The notes beneath the pieces were generated by a model, which did no database searches, was not told where the DNA came from, and saw nothing but the letters and a program-made list of their open reading frames with translations. 64,000 nucleotides of DNA, from assembly GCA_963969595.1 (NCBI GenBank), contig OZ018412.1, positions 16,184,501-16,248,500 of the forward strand. Direction: 5' to 3'. This document shows positions 23,711 through 37,500 of this stretch, in pieces. Position 1 is the stretch's first letter; every line of letters begins with the position of its first letter. A program made the translations under genes and the position numbers. This DNA is from Neckera pumila. Lineage: Eukaryota > Streptophyta > Bryopsida > Hypnales > Neckeraceae.

Positions 23711-26700
23711 ATTTTGGAAGGAAATTGGCCTTTTGTCTACTTTGTGCATCCTCTTTGCTAATCACTACTCACATGGTCGACCTGCCCCCATATGCTCCTT
23801 GAAGAAAAAAGAATAGCTTTTGAAAGAGATTTAATTTTTTTGCTATGGCAAGGAGCTCCATCATTTATTATGCCAACACACTATTTGTAGAATAAAGAGT
23901 TATGTGTAGCAAATATGACAACTTTGGAACATAAGCAATTTTTGTTGTAGCACTGGAAATCTAGAAGAGTGTCTAAATATTAACTACTCTCTTTTCATCC
24001 CAAAGTTGATAATGCTTGGGATTTTGACGTACAATTGTTTAGGTTATAAACGCTTTAGAACATCCATCCCCTCACATTCTAAAATTGATATACTGTGATA
24101 ATATGATTTCATATATATATATATAAAGTCCTTGAACTTCTTCTTTTTCAATATGTATGGATCAAATAAATTCCACAAGTCCTAATGAGGACCATCAGAA
24201 AAAATTTGTAGCCTTAAGAAAGATGCTAGATCTAGATCAACAATAGAAATAAACAAATAGTTTTTTTTGCACTTTTTGCATTGCTAGCCTAAAGTGTAGC
24301 AACCCTCTTGAGGCTCCAAATTTTTTTCATGTGAGTTTCCTCAACAAATTCATAATTCTTGCTAATTCTTTATATTAAAATTTCTTTTCACATTAATTTT
24401 ATTATACTGGCAGAAATTCACAACATTGACTTTTTACAAGACAAGTGTGTCCAACCCTACTTTAAGAGACTTGACATTTACTATATGAATGTTGAATGTT
24501 TTTAAGAGCTTACATACTATTAGAGCTATATATAATTGCTGAATTTTATATAAATTTGTTGAATAAGTAAGTTTCCTTTATTACTTAGCAATTGATGTGA
24601 CTAGGAATTGGTGCTTCATGATTTTTGTGCAAGGTTCTAAATTAGTTCAAGTTGGAATGGAAAGAAAAGGAAAACTTACCAAAAATGAAGATCTTAGTCT
24701 ATATTTAAATTTTTTTCAAACCACAATTTTTTTTTGCCAAAAATGCTTCAAAGTGACAATCTCCCTTCTACCATACTCTTTGAGAATTGAGATGGGATTA
24801 AATTTAAGTTAATAACACTCCTAATTTTAATTCCCTTTTATTAGTGAGGATCACAATTTTGGCACTCTAATATAACAAAATGGATACTTTATCTAAGAAG
24901 ACCTTCAATTACATTTTTCCTTCCAAGTGAAGAACAACCGCCTACTTTTACTAGCAAATTTTTGCCCAAATTTTACTTGATTTTGGTTTTAGCTATCATT
25001 CCATTAGGGATAAAGAAAAAAAAGGTCAATGAAAATGTCAAAAATACCTTAGAAGAATATATATTCATTGCTACCATCACATTCCTTTCAAATATGAATC
25101 AAAATACAAATCCGTTATTAGTAAGTATTGGCTAGTCAAATTATTATTTGGCAAATTTTGACCAAAATTTTACATGAGTTTGGCACTGGCTCTTTTAATT
25201 TAACACTTAGAGAAATGTTTAAAAAATGGGATGAAATCTTGAATACTTCTCAAGAAATTGATATATTTGCTAAAAGTTGGACGAAAGCTAATAGGGTCAG
25301 GGGTTGCAAGAAAGCCATTGGTTGTTTTGGATAGCATATTGCCAAATTGGTTTTGTCCTCCACTATAACTTTTGAAACATGACCCAACGAACTTGGATTT
25401 TTTTTTGGCTTGTGGATGTCTTGATTGCAATTGTATCCCTTATTTTTCAAAAGAAAATAAAAATCATTTTATATTTAAAAGTCAATTTTGCTAATTTATA
25501 ACACTTTTGGATTTAGAGGCTTTGGATACAATAAAGTACTTGAAATTAATGATTTAGAGCTAAAATTTTTGTAGTCTATTTCCAAAGTAGGCGGACATGT
25601 TCCTACCATGGGCATCTATAAATATATTATTTTATATCCTCTATGTTCATGCAAATAGGGCTCCCTTTTATTGCACTTCTGAACATTGAAGATGGTTTTG
25701 ACCTCATTCCTTTGGTGAAATCTCATCACCATTAAGTCCTGGCAAATTTTTAGTTTTTAGTTTTTTTCTTTCACAATGGTTGATTTATTATAAAATAAAA
25801 CACGGACATATCTTTTTTTCTACCTATAGTTCTATGTCCGAGAATATGTCGCAAAAAAGGGATATGTCACCGTTACAAACTGCTTGCTACAAAGGCCCTC
25901 TATTGCCAAGCAAATGTAGAAGTGGCAAAAGGAACGGCATAAATTTTAACGTGACAAGATGCAAATGGGTCAAACCACATTCAAAGGTACCATTGGATTA
26001 CTTTGCTAGGACAGGACTCGAGTCCTTTTTTGAGCTTTTAAAGCTAAAAATTCCTTTGATGTTGTCATTTTTAAGAAAAAATTATAGACAAGTAATATTG
26101 CAATGTGTCCCTTTAAAAAATTGGAGACAAAAATTTATAAAAAAAATCCTTAGAAAGATGTAAATCACCAGTTTTAAGGCTAAATTTAGAGTCTAAATTT
26201 AGTGTCTTTTGTATCTTAAAAAGATATTTTCATCCAAATATTTTATACTTTTCAAATTTACAACTATTTTAAAGGATTTTTAGTGATTAAATCTTGAACT
26301 AAAAATAGTATATTTTTTAAAATTAATTAAATGATTATTGACAAATTATTCATTTCATCTAATACAAAATTTAGACATTCAATTTCAAAAATAGCTTATG
26401 TAGTGACCTTAAAGTCAATAATATCTACATTTTTTGTTCTAACACAATCATCATTTGGATTAATTTTTATATTGAAAAAGATGTTTACAAGTTTCTACTT
26501 CTGAATATTATAAAAAATGGAAAAATATTCAAAAATAGTACTTTTTTAATTTATCATATGATTATTTATAAACATGATTTTTTTGGATTCAATCACATTA
26601 TTAATTATCAAGAATTAGATACCTTTTCTACAATTGAAAAACCTAACACGTTGACATTTGAACTTCCATTGGAACTTTAATAAAGAATTTTTTAGTTTTT

Positions 26701-27331
26701 GATAAATAAAGCAGTAGTAGACTCAACATGACTTGAAATACTAGTCAAAAAGGACTAAAATACCTATAATTAATAGATTAGCATTTAAAAACGATAGCTA
26801 AATAGAAGTTATATTACAGATTTTAGAGGATATGACCCCTTTTGTGGTACATTTGAGTGTGATTTCACCCAAATGTGGAGTTGTTTTTCTCAAAATTACT
26901 TAGCCTAGAAAGCAAAAAGTGGCATTGCCAAGGCTAAGTGGCGTGGCTGGGGGCAATGTTCATAACCTTTAAAAATTGTTGCAGATGTTTTTTGTCAGAT
27001 GGATGACAAAGAATCCTTCTAATAGGACAAAAAAACAACTATTCATCCTCATGTTGTGAAAAGAGAAGGTATTCTACACTAATTTAACTTTCATTGAATA
27101 CTTTTGCAATTTTTTAAGCCAATGATTCATATGGTAACCAAAGGGATGATTCCATGGTCACTAGTCCATCCTTCTAGGGTTAGAATAGTTGAGCCTACAA
27201 ATTGTTACGAATTTGTGCCATGTAACTTTGTCAAGGTATATAACCCCAAATGTGTCACTAACCTTAAATAGCAATCTATACTCTGTGTACATCTCCAAAA
27301 TTGATGTACGTATGTGGTCATAGAAACCATT
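23711..27331. other. AT-rich spacer without recognised gene
   Basis: The longest frame (25780-26163, 127 codons) is lysine-rich and matches no family. A short AT dinucleotide run lies near 24112-24125. I see no RNA gene or element ends. Confidence 0.5.
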
Positions 27332-27335
27332 TTAA

Positions 27336-27690
27336 TCCCTAAATGACCAACATGTGTTTTTTGCCTACATAGTAATTTTGGGCAGGTACGTGAGACTAAA
27401 AACTTCCATATTTTTGGCCCAAATTTTAATAGAAAGTGAGGACAAGGAATATCTTTCATATGCCCTAAATTTCATGACATTAGGAAATATGAGTCAAAAG
27501 TTATGGTCTAATATGTTATTTATTTTTGTAACTAGGCAATCCAGGTAGATTAAAAAAATCACTTTTTTCATAAATAAAAGTTTGAAATTGATTTTCTAAA
27601 AGTTATATATGTACATGGAAAGCTTTTAATCATTCTATTTTTATTAATGAATCAAAAATTATGAAGGTTTTTTGTTTATGGGCAGTTCTA
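27336..27690 (+). mobile_element. Single TTAA-type element end (type A)
   Basis: TTAA at 27332-27335 is followed by TCCCTAAATGACCAACATGT and GTTTTTTGCCTACATAG. This matches the 20676 end in order and spacing, and similarity continues for several hundred bases. No partner end was found. Confidence 0.6.
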
Positions 27691-27827
27691 GATTCTCTAT
27701 TCCAAAATAAACATGCCATATTTCACTACTTTTGGACTATTGAAAGTCCAAAATTAATAATGGTCATCGAGAGAGAAAAGAATGGTCATCAAGAAATAAT
27801 CCAAAACATCGAGAGATCTATACAAAA

Positions 27828-27845
27828 ATCGGGAGATCTCCCGAT
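27828..27845. repeat. Perfect 18-bp palindrome
   Basis: ATCGGGAGATCTCCCGAT is its own reverse complement and stands in AT-rich spacer (27691-28017) that otherwise holds nothing recognised. Confidence 0.8.
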
Positions 27846-28017
27846 GTTATTATCCGAAGACCTTTGGACGTATAGTCCAGAATTCATTGAATAGTCTAGA
27901 AATAGTTAAATGTAGCATTAAACTTTGAAGTCCTTTGTCTTACTCAATTTTCAATATTTTTTGAAAGAAACAAAATCATAGGATTTAGATTGTTTATTAC
28001 AACATTACTATCATTGG

Positions 28018-28373
28018 AACTAGTGTGACCCTATGCCGTTGGCCCAATTTTCATCTACTCCCGGTTCCACTCCTGGTTCTACTTCCGATTCTACTCCCAG
28101 TTCTACTCCCGGTTCCACTCCCAGTACCAAGAATGCCACCAAAATCAAAGTAAAAGTAATTTTCTAATTTTTTAATCAATAAATACTTTGAAATTCAATA
28201 ACTTTTGCACCACCGCTCCAAACGCCACAAAACCAAGCCGATGCACCCCTCCTCGGCGAGAGCTTTCCGACGGTACCAAGCACGCAGTCGGGGGACGCAC
28301 GGTCAGGAAGTTGTCCACGCTACAAACAAAACAGAACAAACAAACAAACAAACAAACAGCCTCATTTAAGGTA
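28018..28373 (+). repeat. Solo arm of the long-inverted-repeat family
   Basis: The arm begins AACTAGTGTGACCCTATGCC and ends in an (AACA)n run, in the same orientation as the left arm at 19985-20362. The distal copy of its internal motif has been replaced by a 12-bp minisatellite. No inverted partner occurs to the right in this window. Confidence 0.75.
28055..28126 (+). repeat. 12-bp minisatellite, six units
   Basis: Six consecutive units of the form CTACTCCCGGTT, with scattered substitutions, sit inside the solo arm where the complete arms carry ordinary sequence. Confidence 0.85.
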
Positions 28374-28767
28374 TTGATTGGCATTTTTTCAATTCTATAT
28401 TTAAACTCTTAACAATTTTGTATTTTGTATCATTCTCTACTATTGCTTACTCACTATTTTTTTCCTATATGTTATACAATTTCAAATGATCTGAAAATTT
28501 TCTAGCATATGGCCAACTCTTGTCTAGGAAAAAGAATCCAAAGAAGCATTACCATTTTGGACATTTTTTCATAGAAAAGTGAGCTTGTAAAGTGCAACTG
28601 CCATATTTTTTGTAGGGCCTTAAAAATGATTTCAATGAATTTGATTGCTTATATCTTGCAATCCACGCGGTGGACATTTTTGAAATTTTTACTACATGTT
28701 TTCAAGTCAGCATAATACAAGATCCTACGATTACATGTGTCAAAAAAAGCTTTTTAAAGAAAATTTG
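28374..28767. other. AT-rich spacer left of the CACTA element
   Basis: No gene was recognised. The part at about 28640-28740 resembles, inverted, sequence inside the TTAA-type copy starting at 3049, so another decayed member of that family may lie here. Confidence 0.4.
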
Positions 28768-29839
28768 ATACTTGTACTAAAAATGGGCTTCAGACGTCGT
28801 CTCCAACGCGAGGATGTTTTAGGGGACATCAGATTGGACTGGAACGTGTTAGGAAACTGAGGTGCACAATGAATGGCGTGTTCGTAGCAACATTTCCAAC
28901 AACGAGGTCTTGTAGAGACGAACGTCATTGTTGACACGCTTGACGTTATTGTCATGCTCCACAACCTCCGTATGTTGTTGGCAAGGACGTTCTACTGGAT
29001 AGCTATTACAACTATAACTTTTACATTATGTGTTTTTTCAAGCGTTCTCGTTGACGTGGGTCCAACAAAGACGTCCAGGCAACATCAGGAATGGTATTGA
29101 CGCCAACGTCACAAACCTGTTACTTCCTACTTCAGACATGCGCACAAACATGCAAAATGGTGGGACGATTCAGATTCGCGCTGCAGGCGATGTCATAGGC
29201 AACAGGAGCTTTACTCAAGTGGGCATCACGCGTGACATCTTTGAGCCTAGCCAGTATCTTCATTCCTCACAGTGCCATACATGTTTTCCAAAACATAGGA
29301 CTGCAAGGGACTGGGCGCAATAAAACCGACAGAAAACATGGTGCGTGAAATGAATTTTGCAAGAATGAATTCCACAAAAAAAGTGGGTCAATCCTGAAAG
29401 AGTAGGTCAAACGTGGCATATGTCATTACAAAAAGGATGGTCACACAGGAGAAGCATTCATTACAACCATAGTCGTTTGTGTGTAGGAAAGCACTTGGTT
29501 TCCTAAAGGTGAGCTTGCTCCTCTTCTGCAAATAAAGATTGGTACATTCCGTCTATCAATACTCAAAACAGAAGAAGACCAAGTACTTGTCACCTACGAC
29601 ACTAGCAGGCACAACAAGTGTTGTCACTGATGCTGTCATAGGCATCGTCAGAACATTTCTTCAACATCAGGAGCGGCGTCATTGAGGCGCTGTCACTTCT
29701 TCGGCAGTGCCTCTGGCTTTTTGGTGCTCCCCAACTGCCACAATTCCATACTATACCAAAATGAGCATCACGTTTCCCTAGTATAGTACGAGAGAAACTT
29801 CAAGTGCACATTTGGACTACATATGGCGGACTCCAATAT

Positions 29840-32800
29840 CAATAGAAAATAAGAACAGGGTTTGGAAGATTGAGGGTACAATTACGACCTTTGTGGTGGT
29901 TTGGGGGGGTTTTGGTAAACTGGCCGGCTTTGGAGCAGCGCCTTTACCTACTGCTGCTTTAGTCGGTGTCTTTGTTGACTTGGTGCCCGTGGCGCGACAT
30001 GTAGCCCGTCGAGGGCGGCCAGACGACTCGCTGGGGGCCTCCACCTCCTCCTGCAATACAATGAAACGCTACATTCTGGTCATATGAGACTTTTATGTCC
30101 CGACGGTCATTCAGTCGGACGTTTGCGCGCGTCCCTTGTGACATCCGCCGAGATGTCACATTTGACAAAGAGCATGGGATAGAGAACGGTGTGCAATCAG
30201 AGACGACGACCGGTTTCTTACTTTCTCCCAAACCGGCCACTAGTATTCAGAAAACGAGCATACCTCTAAATTTGTGCCTACCATCTTCTAGTACAAACAG
30301 CAGGTCAAATATTGAAAATGAAGGGGACGGTTTGCCTTTACCTCTTCAACTGCGTCATTGTCCAGGATAGGTTCGGAGCCCTCAACCGAAGCTTCAATTG
30401 CACCGCTGCAAGCAATGGTGTAAACATTTCCTTCTTGTTCATTTCCCTCAGCTACTTCAGCGTTACCTGTACCATCTAAAGATTTGCTACGGTCTTCGTT
30501 GAGTATGTCAGGGATGTTGTCGGAAGCAACAGCGTCAACAACATTGTTGTCGGAGTTGACGTCTCGTACGACGTCCATTGCGACATTGGCGTCCGCTGCG
30601 ACGCCAATGCCGACATCGGAGTTCGTCAGAACTGGACTTGGAAGAAGTAAGTCCTGCTGCACCGGCAGCCACGCTTGTGTGACGTCGGACACGGGAGCCA
30701 AAGTATCCAGCAACTGATCAGACACGGGTGCTGCGATGACGTCACCTGGAGCAGCGAGTTTTTGGAGAACATGACCATCCAAAAGCTGACGCATCATTTC
30801 CTCCAAGCGTTTTGAGGATGCCTCCATGTTTTCACCAAATCGCGTAACGCTCCCCTCCAAGTCCGAGACACGAGTGCGCATCGCCTCTATTTCTGTCCCA
30901 TGATCAGGCCGTGTTCTGTGCTTCTCCGCCTGCTGCCTTTGGTATTCTTTTGCAACTTCTGCGTCAATTTCTGGATCGAAAGGTGGGCGGTTTAGGCGCA
31001 TGGTCTACAATACAACAGAGACATGGTATCAATTACGCACCAACTCTATGGATGCATTGGCAAGCCGCAGAGACCAAAACGAAGAGAGAGGTTTATCAAA
31101 CATGAAGGCATTTGCGCTGATGAACGCAGATGTCACTGAAAGGGATATCCGAAAACATCTGAAAAAGCACTTTCGAGCAGGTCAACGACGACGTCTTACC
31201 TGACATGCGATTTGACATCCACATAAAAAGAGGGCAACATATCATTACAACTGTGAACATAGGCATTGAGCAAACTGACCAGCTGTGGGATAACCTCTCT
31301 CTCAATCTTGGCCATTTGTGCCGCATTGGAGCTTTTGGACTTTGAAATTCTCCGCATTTGTGTTGATTTGGCTTGAGCAGCTTCAGAGGCGCGCATCTCT
31401 TGGAGAGTCTTCCACACATCCGGGTCCACATCAGCTGGTGCAGGTAAGTTTGCGTCGATGATCTGATTGTATCTCCAGCGTACATTGATGAGGACCTTTG
31501 TAATGATGGGTTGCATCCACTTCTCACAAACGCGGTTGGATTGCCCGTACATCTGCCACTCTGTAAGCCATACAATACTGTTCAGATAGTGCTGGAAACC
31601 CACACCAATAACGACAGCAATTGCCTAGACATGGTACCCTGCTTCACATGATGTCGGACACGACGTCAATCTGTCTCGCATGATGTCCACCATGATATCT
31701 CCCGCCAAACAGAGCTCTTGTGGCAAACAAAAGAAAAGAAACGTTTGATAGAAACAAAGAAAAATTCATAGCGGCATCCCACCCTCTGCATTTCATGAAA
31801 GTTACTCGGGCATACCTGAGTATAGTCACTTGAACAAGCGCCTCCTATCCCGCCGTGGCTGCCCTTCCCAGCCTGTTGTGGGATTGAGGTCCTTCGCATA
31901 CTTCTTCAAATCGGCAGCCAGAACAAGCCTCATGGATCCATGCGGCTATCCTTGTGCATCAAGTTCGACCGGTTTCTTCATGGCAGTACTAACCTCTTCC
32001 GTCGGCTTCCGCTCTGGCTACAGCGCTTCAATTGCTTCGTTAGTGTCGCAACTTGAGTCCTCTTCGTTGGAATGTGTGTCATACCCTCGACTGAGAAACA
32101 CTTTACAAAATCAGTCTCTCCAGGAACTATGAAGGTGACATGCCTTATAGGTTACCGAGATTCTACGCGTACCAGAAACCCCCAAGCGATTGGGTTAGCA
32201 GTGCACAATGTCCTCTGCATTCGCGCCTCCTGTAAAAGTCACTGACTTCTCCAAGAACGTCTCTTCCAACGTCAACTTCGACATCAAGAATGACGTCAGC
32301 AACGACATCTTTCGCTGCTTCTGACATCACTTCTGAGAACAAGGGCATCTGACTGCAATTTCTAGAACACCAACCTACCTTAAATTACCCTTCACGCAGA
32401 AAAACCAATCTGAAGGGGATGGACTTGCCTGCGGACCTACGTGACTAGTATTACTATTAATGTCACAGTTGATGTCATCTTCGACGCCAATCTGTCCACA
32501 GAGACGTCGTTTTCGACGCCAATGACGAGACCTTGTTTAAGCAGACGTCACATGAGGCGTGCTTGTCTTCTGGAAGACGTTGCTACAAACAATATGAGGC
32601 AGGCGCGGTCCAAGAACAAATGCAGGAGTTCATACAGACGTCAAGGAAACCCTTACCTCCAGGATTGCTCGCGATCCGCCATGCGCACGCTCTGATCCCC
32701 TTCGGGCGCCACCTCCTTGTCTTTCGACGACGACGACGACGACTCGGACGCCACCGACATCTGTCTTCTCTTCTTTGCCGGCGGAGTCGCTTCATGGGCT

Positions 32801-33030
32801 GCCACTCGCCGCTCGGCCGTGGACCCTCTCCGCGAGTCTTCACGCGCCTTCGACCTGCGCTCTCCCAATGCTCGCATGCGCATCGTCGGCAATGGGGGAG
32901 GCGCTTCTTCCACCGACGGACTGCGACGCCGCGCCACGAGCTTCCGCCGGCCAGTGTTCTCCCTGGACCGCAGCATCTTGGCCGCTGTAGGAAACCACCG
33001 AACGAAGAACTCCCCGTCCTGCCGCATCAC
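29840..33030 (-). pseudogene. TnpA-like/plant Transposase_24-like gene of the CACTA element
   Basis: Coding-like segments run right to left. First (33030-32653) comes a basic, serine-rich N-terminus with PPAKKRR, a likely nuclear signal. Next are an aspartate/valine-rich piece (32348-32163) and a KKYAKDLNPTTGWEGQPRRDRRR segment near 31900-31820. Then comes a helix-rich core (31603-31196) with EKWMQPIITKVLINVRWRYN and DPDVWKTLQEM...SKSSNAAQ, which resembles the second protein of plant En/Spm elements. A coiled coil follows (31001-30288, HGTEIEAMRTRVSDLEGSV), then a basic tail (30056-29840). In En/Spm the TnpA protein binds subterminal repeats. Exon borders were not resolved, and intactness is unknown. 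Identity rests on context plus weak motif resemblance. Confidence 0.55.
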
Positions 33031-33063
33031 AAAAAAAAAACATTGACATGAGTAACAAGTCAC

Positions 33064-34573
33064 CCCTCTAGTGCAGCCGAATCCAAGTGCAGGTAATTCT
33101 TCTCACCTACGGCGACGTCGAAGCTGATTACAGCTGCGTCCAATTTGGTGTGCGGAGATGGAGGCCGCCCGATTCATGACTGAAGGACTGCAAACACAGA
33201 AGAAGAAGGCTTCTGGAAAAACGCGGACAGCAATGTGGCGGCGTTCAAATTTAACTCCGTGTTAAAGACCCCGAGACAAGCTGATACCCGGGGAATACCC
33301 TGCCAGGGCCGGTCCGGGGCCTACTTACACTCCCTCGCGATGGCGCCCGTGGCGGACGGCTGTAGGGTTACAGTGCCTTGATCAGATCGACTGATACTAT
33401 TGCACAACTGCTAATGGAAGACGGTTTACGACATTGCAGAGGAGATTGAAGTTCAAAATTTACCTCGTGGGTTGAAGGATTCGTAGTAGGGGCGTCCGCA
33501 GAAAAATGCACCGTCGATGTCTGTGAAATTGGGCGGGGCATTCGGATTGAGCTCCGTCGAAGGACCCCGGTGGGGCCTTGAATTGTTGCCTCCTTCATCG
33601 ACGTCGGCGCTGCTTCGTTGCCTGCACACTACGCTCCAAGATTACTGAGAAGTGCAACCGTCTCTACCTCATCAATGTCCACTGGATGCTGCGCACTTGA
33701 TGTTTCCGCAAAATGTAGCACTCGAGACTACTTCACCACTCTCGAGGACACGGCCATAGTGGTAAGCTCTTAACGTGATTTGTGAAATCCGATGTGGGGT
33801 GGAGAAGATAGGGTTAGCAAAACCTGTTTCACGTGCAAAAGACTTCTGCTATAGCAGCAGTCGTCCAGGACAAGCATGGGACACATGGGAAATCGTTGTT
33901 TAAGGGTGCTGTGACTTCGCCGATACGAAGGCGTGGTCATAGAGACGTCCTATGTGACGTCCAGTGTGACGTGTATATGTTCACCACAATGTCAATTTCT
34001 GACGCCTGATGTCACATTTGGCGTCTGGCTTCTGCATATCTTTGAGAAGTCCTGCATAGGGGAAGTATACTGGAATATCGCCTACTTAAATTGTAGCGAA
34101 GGGTGAATGGCCATGGCATGATTGCAAGCACTCTCAAAGCTGCGCAGCATTAATACCTTACCTCCGTGGTCGGGTTCACTTTGTCTGCAGTACTACTGAT
34201 CTTATGCATTCATTAGGGTAAGGAAAAACACTAAAAACCTTCAGTGCATTGTCAACAAGTGCGTCCTCTTTCCTTCACGTGTCATAGAGGACGTTCGTGT
34301 AGACATTGCTCATGAGAGAAGAAAACACCCAGTCATACATCAAGACTAACGTCTAATAGGACATTTTATTGGTGTTCTTTCTTATAACAAGAATGACGGT
34401 GCACCTTCTTTAATGACTGACGTTCATTGACATGGGAAAAGGGGCCTTATGTTATACATCCAGTTTTAGAAGGTCATGACGTTGTGGAGGAGTCCTTTTG
34501 CTTATGGTGTTGCATCTTCATTCTTTGCAGGTGTGTGAAGGTCTGCCCATACTGCGGGCCATACAGATTGAAC
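33064..34573. other. Divergent promoter region inside the CACTA element
   Basis: The two element genes start on either side of this ~1.5 kb. It contains several GACGTC/GACGCC words, for example TGTGACGTCCAGTGTGACGT near 33953-33972. An intron acceptor-like CTTTGCAG at 34523-34530 suggests the transposase mRNA has an upstream leader exon. No separate gene is seen. Confidence 0.5.
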
Positions 34574-37500
34574 ATGAACATGGCTGGTCGTGCTACTGGG
34601 GATGGTAGGAGGCAAGGAGCAACCATTCGTATAACTGATGATGGACGCACTCTTCGCCACATTCCACTTGGGGACATTATCTTGCAGACTGAGTTGCGAG
34701 TGGCAGCAGAGAAGAATGTGCACGCATTCAGATGTCCTTGCCGAGATTGCAAGGGTGGACGTCGAAAAACCATTCAAGTAATACAGCAGCACCATGCCGC
34801 AGTGGGACGAGATCCATTTTTGAGGAAGTCACTACTTGGAGGGGACCCCCCTGAAGGGTACCCACCTCACGGGATGTGGGTTGAGGACATCGGCTTTGAC
34901 AACGACATCGTTGACGGCGTCCCTGGTGACACCACAGCGGACGTTGAGGGCATTGACTTACAAAACGGACGTCCTGGACATGGTGAGGACCAGCACCCAC
35001 CGGCTCTGGACGAGTACCGCGAGGTCCAATGGCAAGTCATGGAGGCCTTAGATAGGGGAGATGCGTTGCATGATGAGGTTGAGGCCTTAGGGGAATTACC
35101 AGACTAGGAGGAGGTTGGTTTTGATACTGTGGATGGATTGGAGGATATGTACGCTGAAGCGGCCACTCCAATGTTCCCCGGATCCAGAACAAGCATTGTG
35201 TCGGCCACAATCATCATCATGAACATGTGCACGGTGTTCCGTGTTAGCAATAAGTTCACAGATGAGTTGTTTCGCTTCTTGTCGACAGACTTATTACCTG
35301 CGGGAAACAAATTGCCTAGTACACATTATGTGGCACGGAAAAGCATTCGACAATTAGGCTTGCACTACAATCACGTGCATGCTTGTCCCAACGGTTGTGT
35401 CCTATACAAAGAGGAGTATGCGGGACTTCACACTTGTCCAAAGTGTGCAATGTCGCGGTGGGTTGACGGCACAAACAATATTCCAGCTAAGGTAATTCGG
35501 CATTTTCCTCTGATTCCGAGGTTGAAGCGCATGTGGAGGTCGTCCGAGATAGCGCACATGCTGACGGGCTACACAAAGCATGTCAGTGAAGACAGCGTCA
35601 TGCATTCCGTCGTGGACAGTCCAGCATGGAAGCACATCGATCGTGACGTCGCATTCGGCAACTTCAGATGTGAAGTGCAGAACATGCGGCTTGCACTGGC
35701 TTTGGATGGTGTAAATCCATTCAAGCTTAGCAACACGAATTGGTCAACTTGGCCTGTGCTTATTTTGATCTACAACTTTGAGCCCTGGCTGGTGACCAAA
35801 AAGTTTTTTATTTCATTGTGCATATTGATTTCCGGGAAGCACTCTCCAAGTTCAACAAACATTGACATCTTCATCCGTCCATTGCTGAGGGAGCTTCATG
35901 AGCTCTGGCGTGGTGTTCCAGCACTAGATTTCTCTCAAGCGGAAGGGAGTCGTGCCTTCCGATTGAGTGCCTTACTTATGTGGACAATTTCAGATTTTCC
36001 TGCATATGGCCTCATCTCTGGTCTTTGTTGCAAGGGTTACAAGGGCTACCCTTGTTGCGGCCCAGACACAAATGCACGCATGGCTAGAACGGGTGATGTC
36101 CTTCCTAACAGGACCACAAGGGGCTCAAAGATTGTGTACAGCGGCATCCGTCGTTACCTAGCCCGGCATCACCCGTATCGCCGCAACTGGAGATTTAATG
36201 GAGTGCAAGAGAATCGAGGTAAGCCCAGAGCTCAAACAGGGGAAGATATCATCCGGTATGCAACATGGAGGCAATCATACTTGGATCTAGGTGGGAAAGA
36301 GAATGGCACAGATGACCCTGTGCATGTCACGGGAGTGAAATGCCTCAGCGCTTTCTATGAGTTGGATTACTGGAAGGTGAGACTTCTGTGACAGTGTGAG
36401 GAACAGGCCTCATGTACCGTCTGGACGTCATTATTGACATGTTCTACTCAGTTCTGTGTTGTATCTCATGTGTTTTGTATTCTCTAAGACATCATTGTTG
36501 ACGTTAGGAAAGGCGTGTCTGGAAATGGCCTGACGTCGTCGTTGACGGGCATGGTTGTTCTGGTCCTTTCATAATGGCTGCGTGCGTGAAGGCATGTCAC
36601 CAATCAGGTGCCACCTGAGAAGCTCTTGCGAAGGTGGCTAGTATTGTTTGGCACAAACTTTGACTTCATTTTTAAAGAAAGTCCGTTGTGGGATGTGCAG
36701 CATTTGTTGGATCGACACATATTGGACGATATGCATTGTGAGAAAAATTTGTGCGAGAACATATTGAAGACGTTGATGGGTGTGAATGATAGTCCTTGAA
36801 GTCGACTGGATGCAGAGGACTTGGGCATACGTGAGGAGATATGGCTGCAACCTCCACAACAACAGCAAGATGCATACTACATGCCGCACGCCCCGTATGT
36901 ATTGAAGCCAAATGAACGCCGGGAGTTTGTCACAATTGTTTCTAATATTCGTACCCCTACAAACTACGTGGGCAGCATTCACAAGCGCTTAGTGGACGGG
37001 AAACTCCAGTACATGAAAACGCATGATTACCACGTCCTCATGCAACAGGTGAGAGAAAACCTAATTGAACACACGCAATAAGCAATAATAGGTAGATGCG
37101 GACGCCAATGTGCAAGTACGCAGGTGTCCCATGTGATGTTTTAGGGGACGCGTTCTTGTCGGACGGGATGTCTAGGACGACGGCTGTGTTGGGTAGTCAC
37201 ATCGCACATGGTGCTGTCACGAACGCCGTCAGGACCCACGTCTGCGTGGCCTCTGTCCCTGCGGACGTACGTTACATAGCAGGGTCACCAACTAAAACCA
37301 TTCCTAGAAGCATTCGACATTCATGTCTCTTCAGTTGACTGTGTCCTTTACTAATGTATGGTATCTCATGAATCATGTTCCTCAAATTCTCCCTGTGGCG
37401 GTTCGCAATGTACTGGACGAAAGTGTGCGCCTCGCAATAATTAAAATTAGCAGAGTATTTCAAAGACTGTGTGCAAAAGAGGTAAGCCTGATGGATGAAT

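Noticed and set aside
25780..26163. 127-codon plus frame in AT-rich spacer
   Set aside because: Lysine/isoleucine-rich, no motif, isolated; expected by chance at this composition and length.
28449..28767. CACTATTTTTTTCC at 28452 as an alternative left end of the CACTA element
   Set aside because: Only the first seven bases match the proposed right tip and the GACGTC-rich DNA begins 340 bp later; no target duplication.
32533..33058. Plus-strand frames of 71-172 codons opposite the TnpA-like N-terminus
   Set aside because: Arginine/alanine-rich shadows of the GC-rich minus-strand exon.
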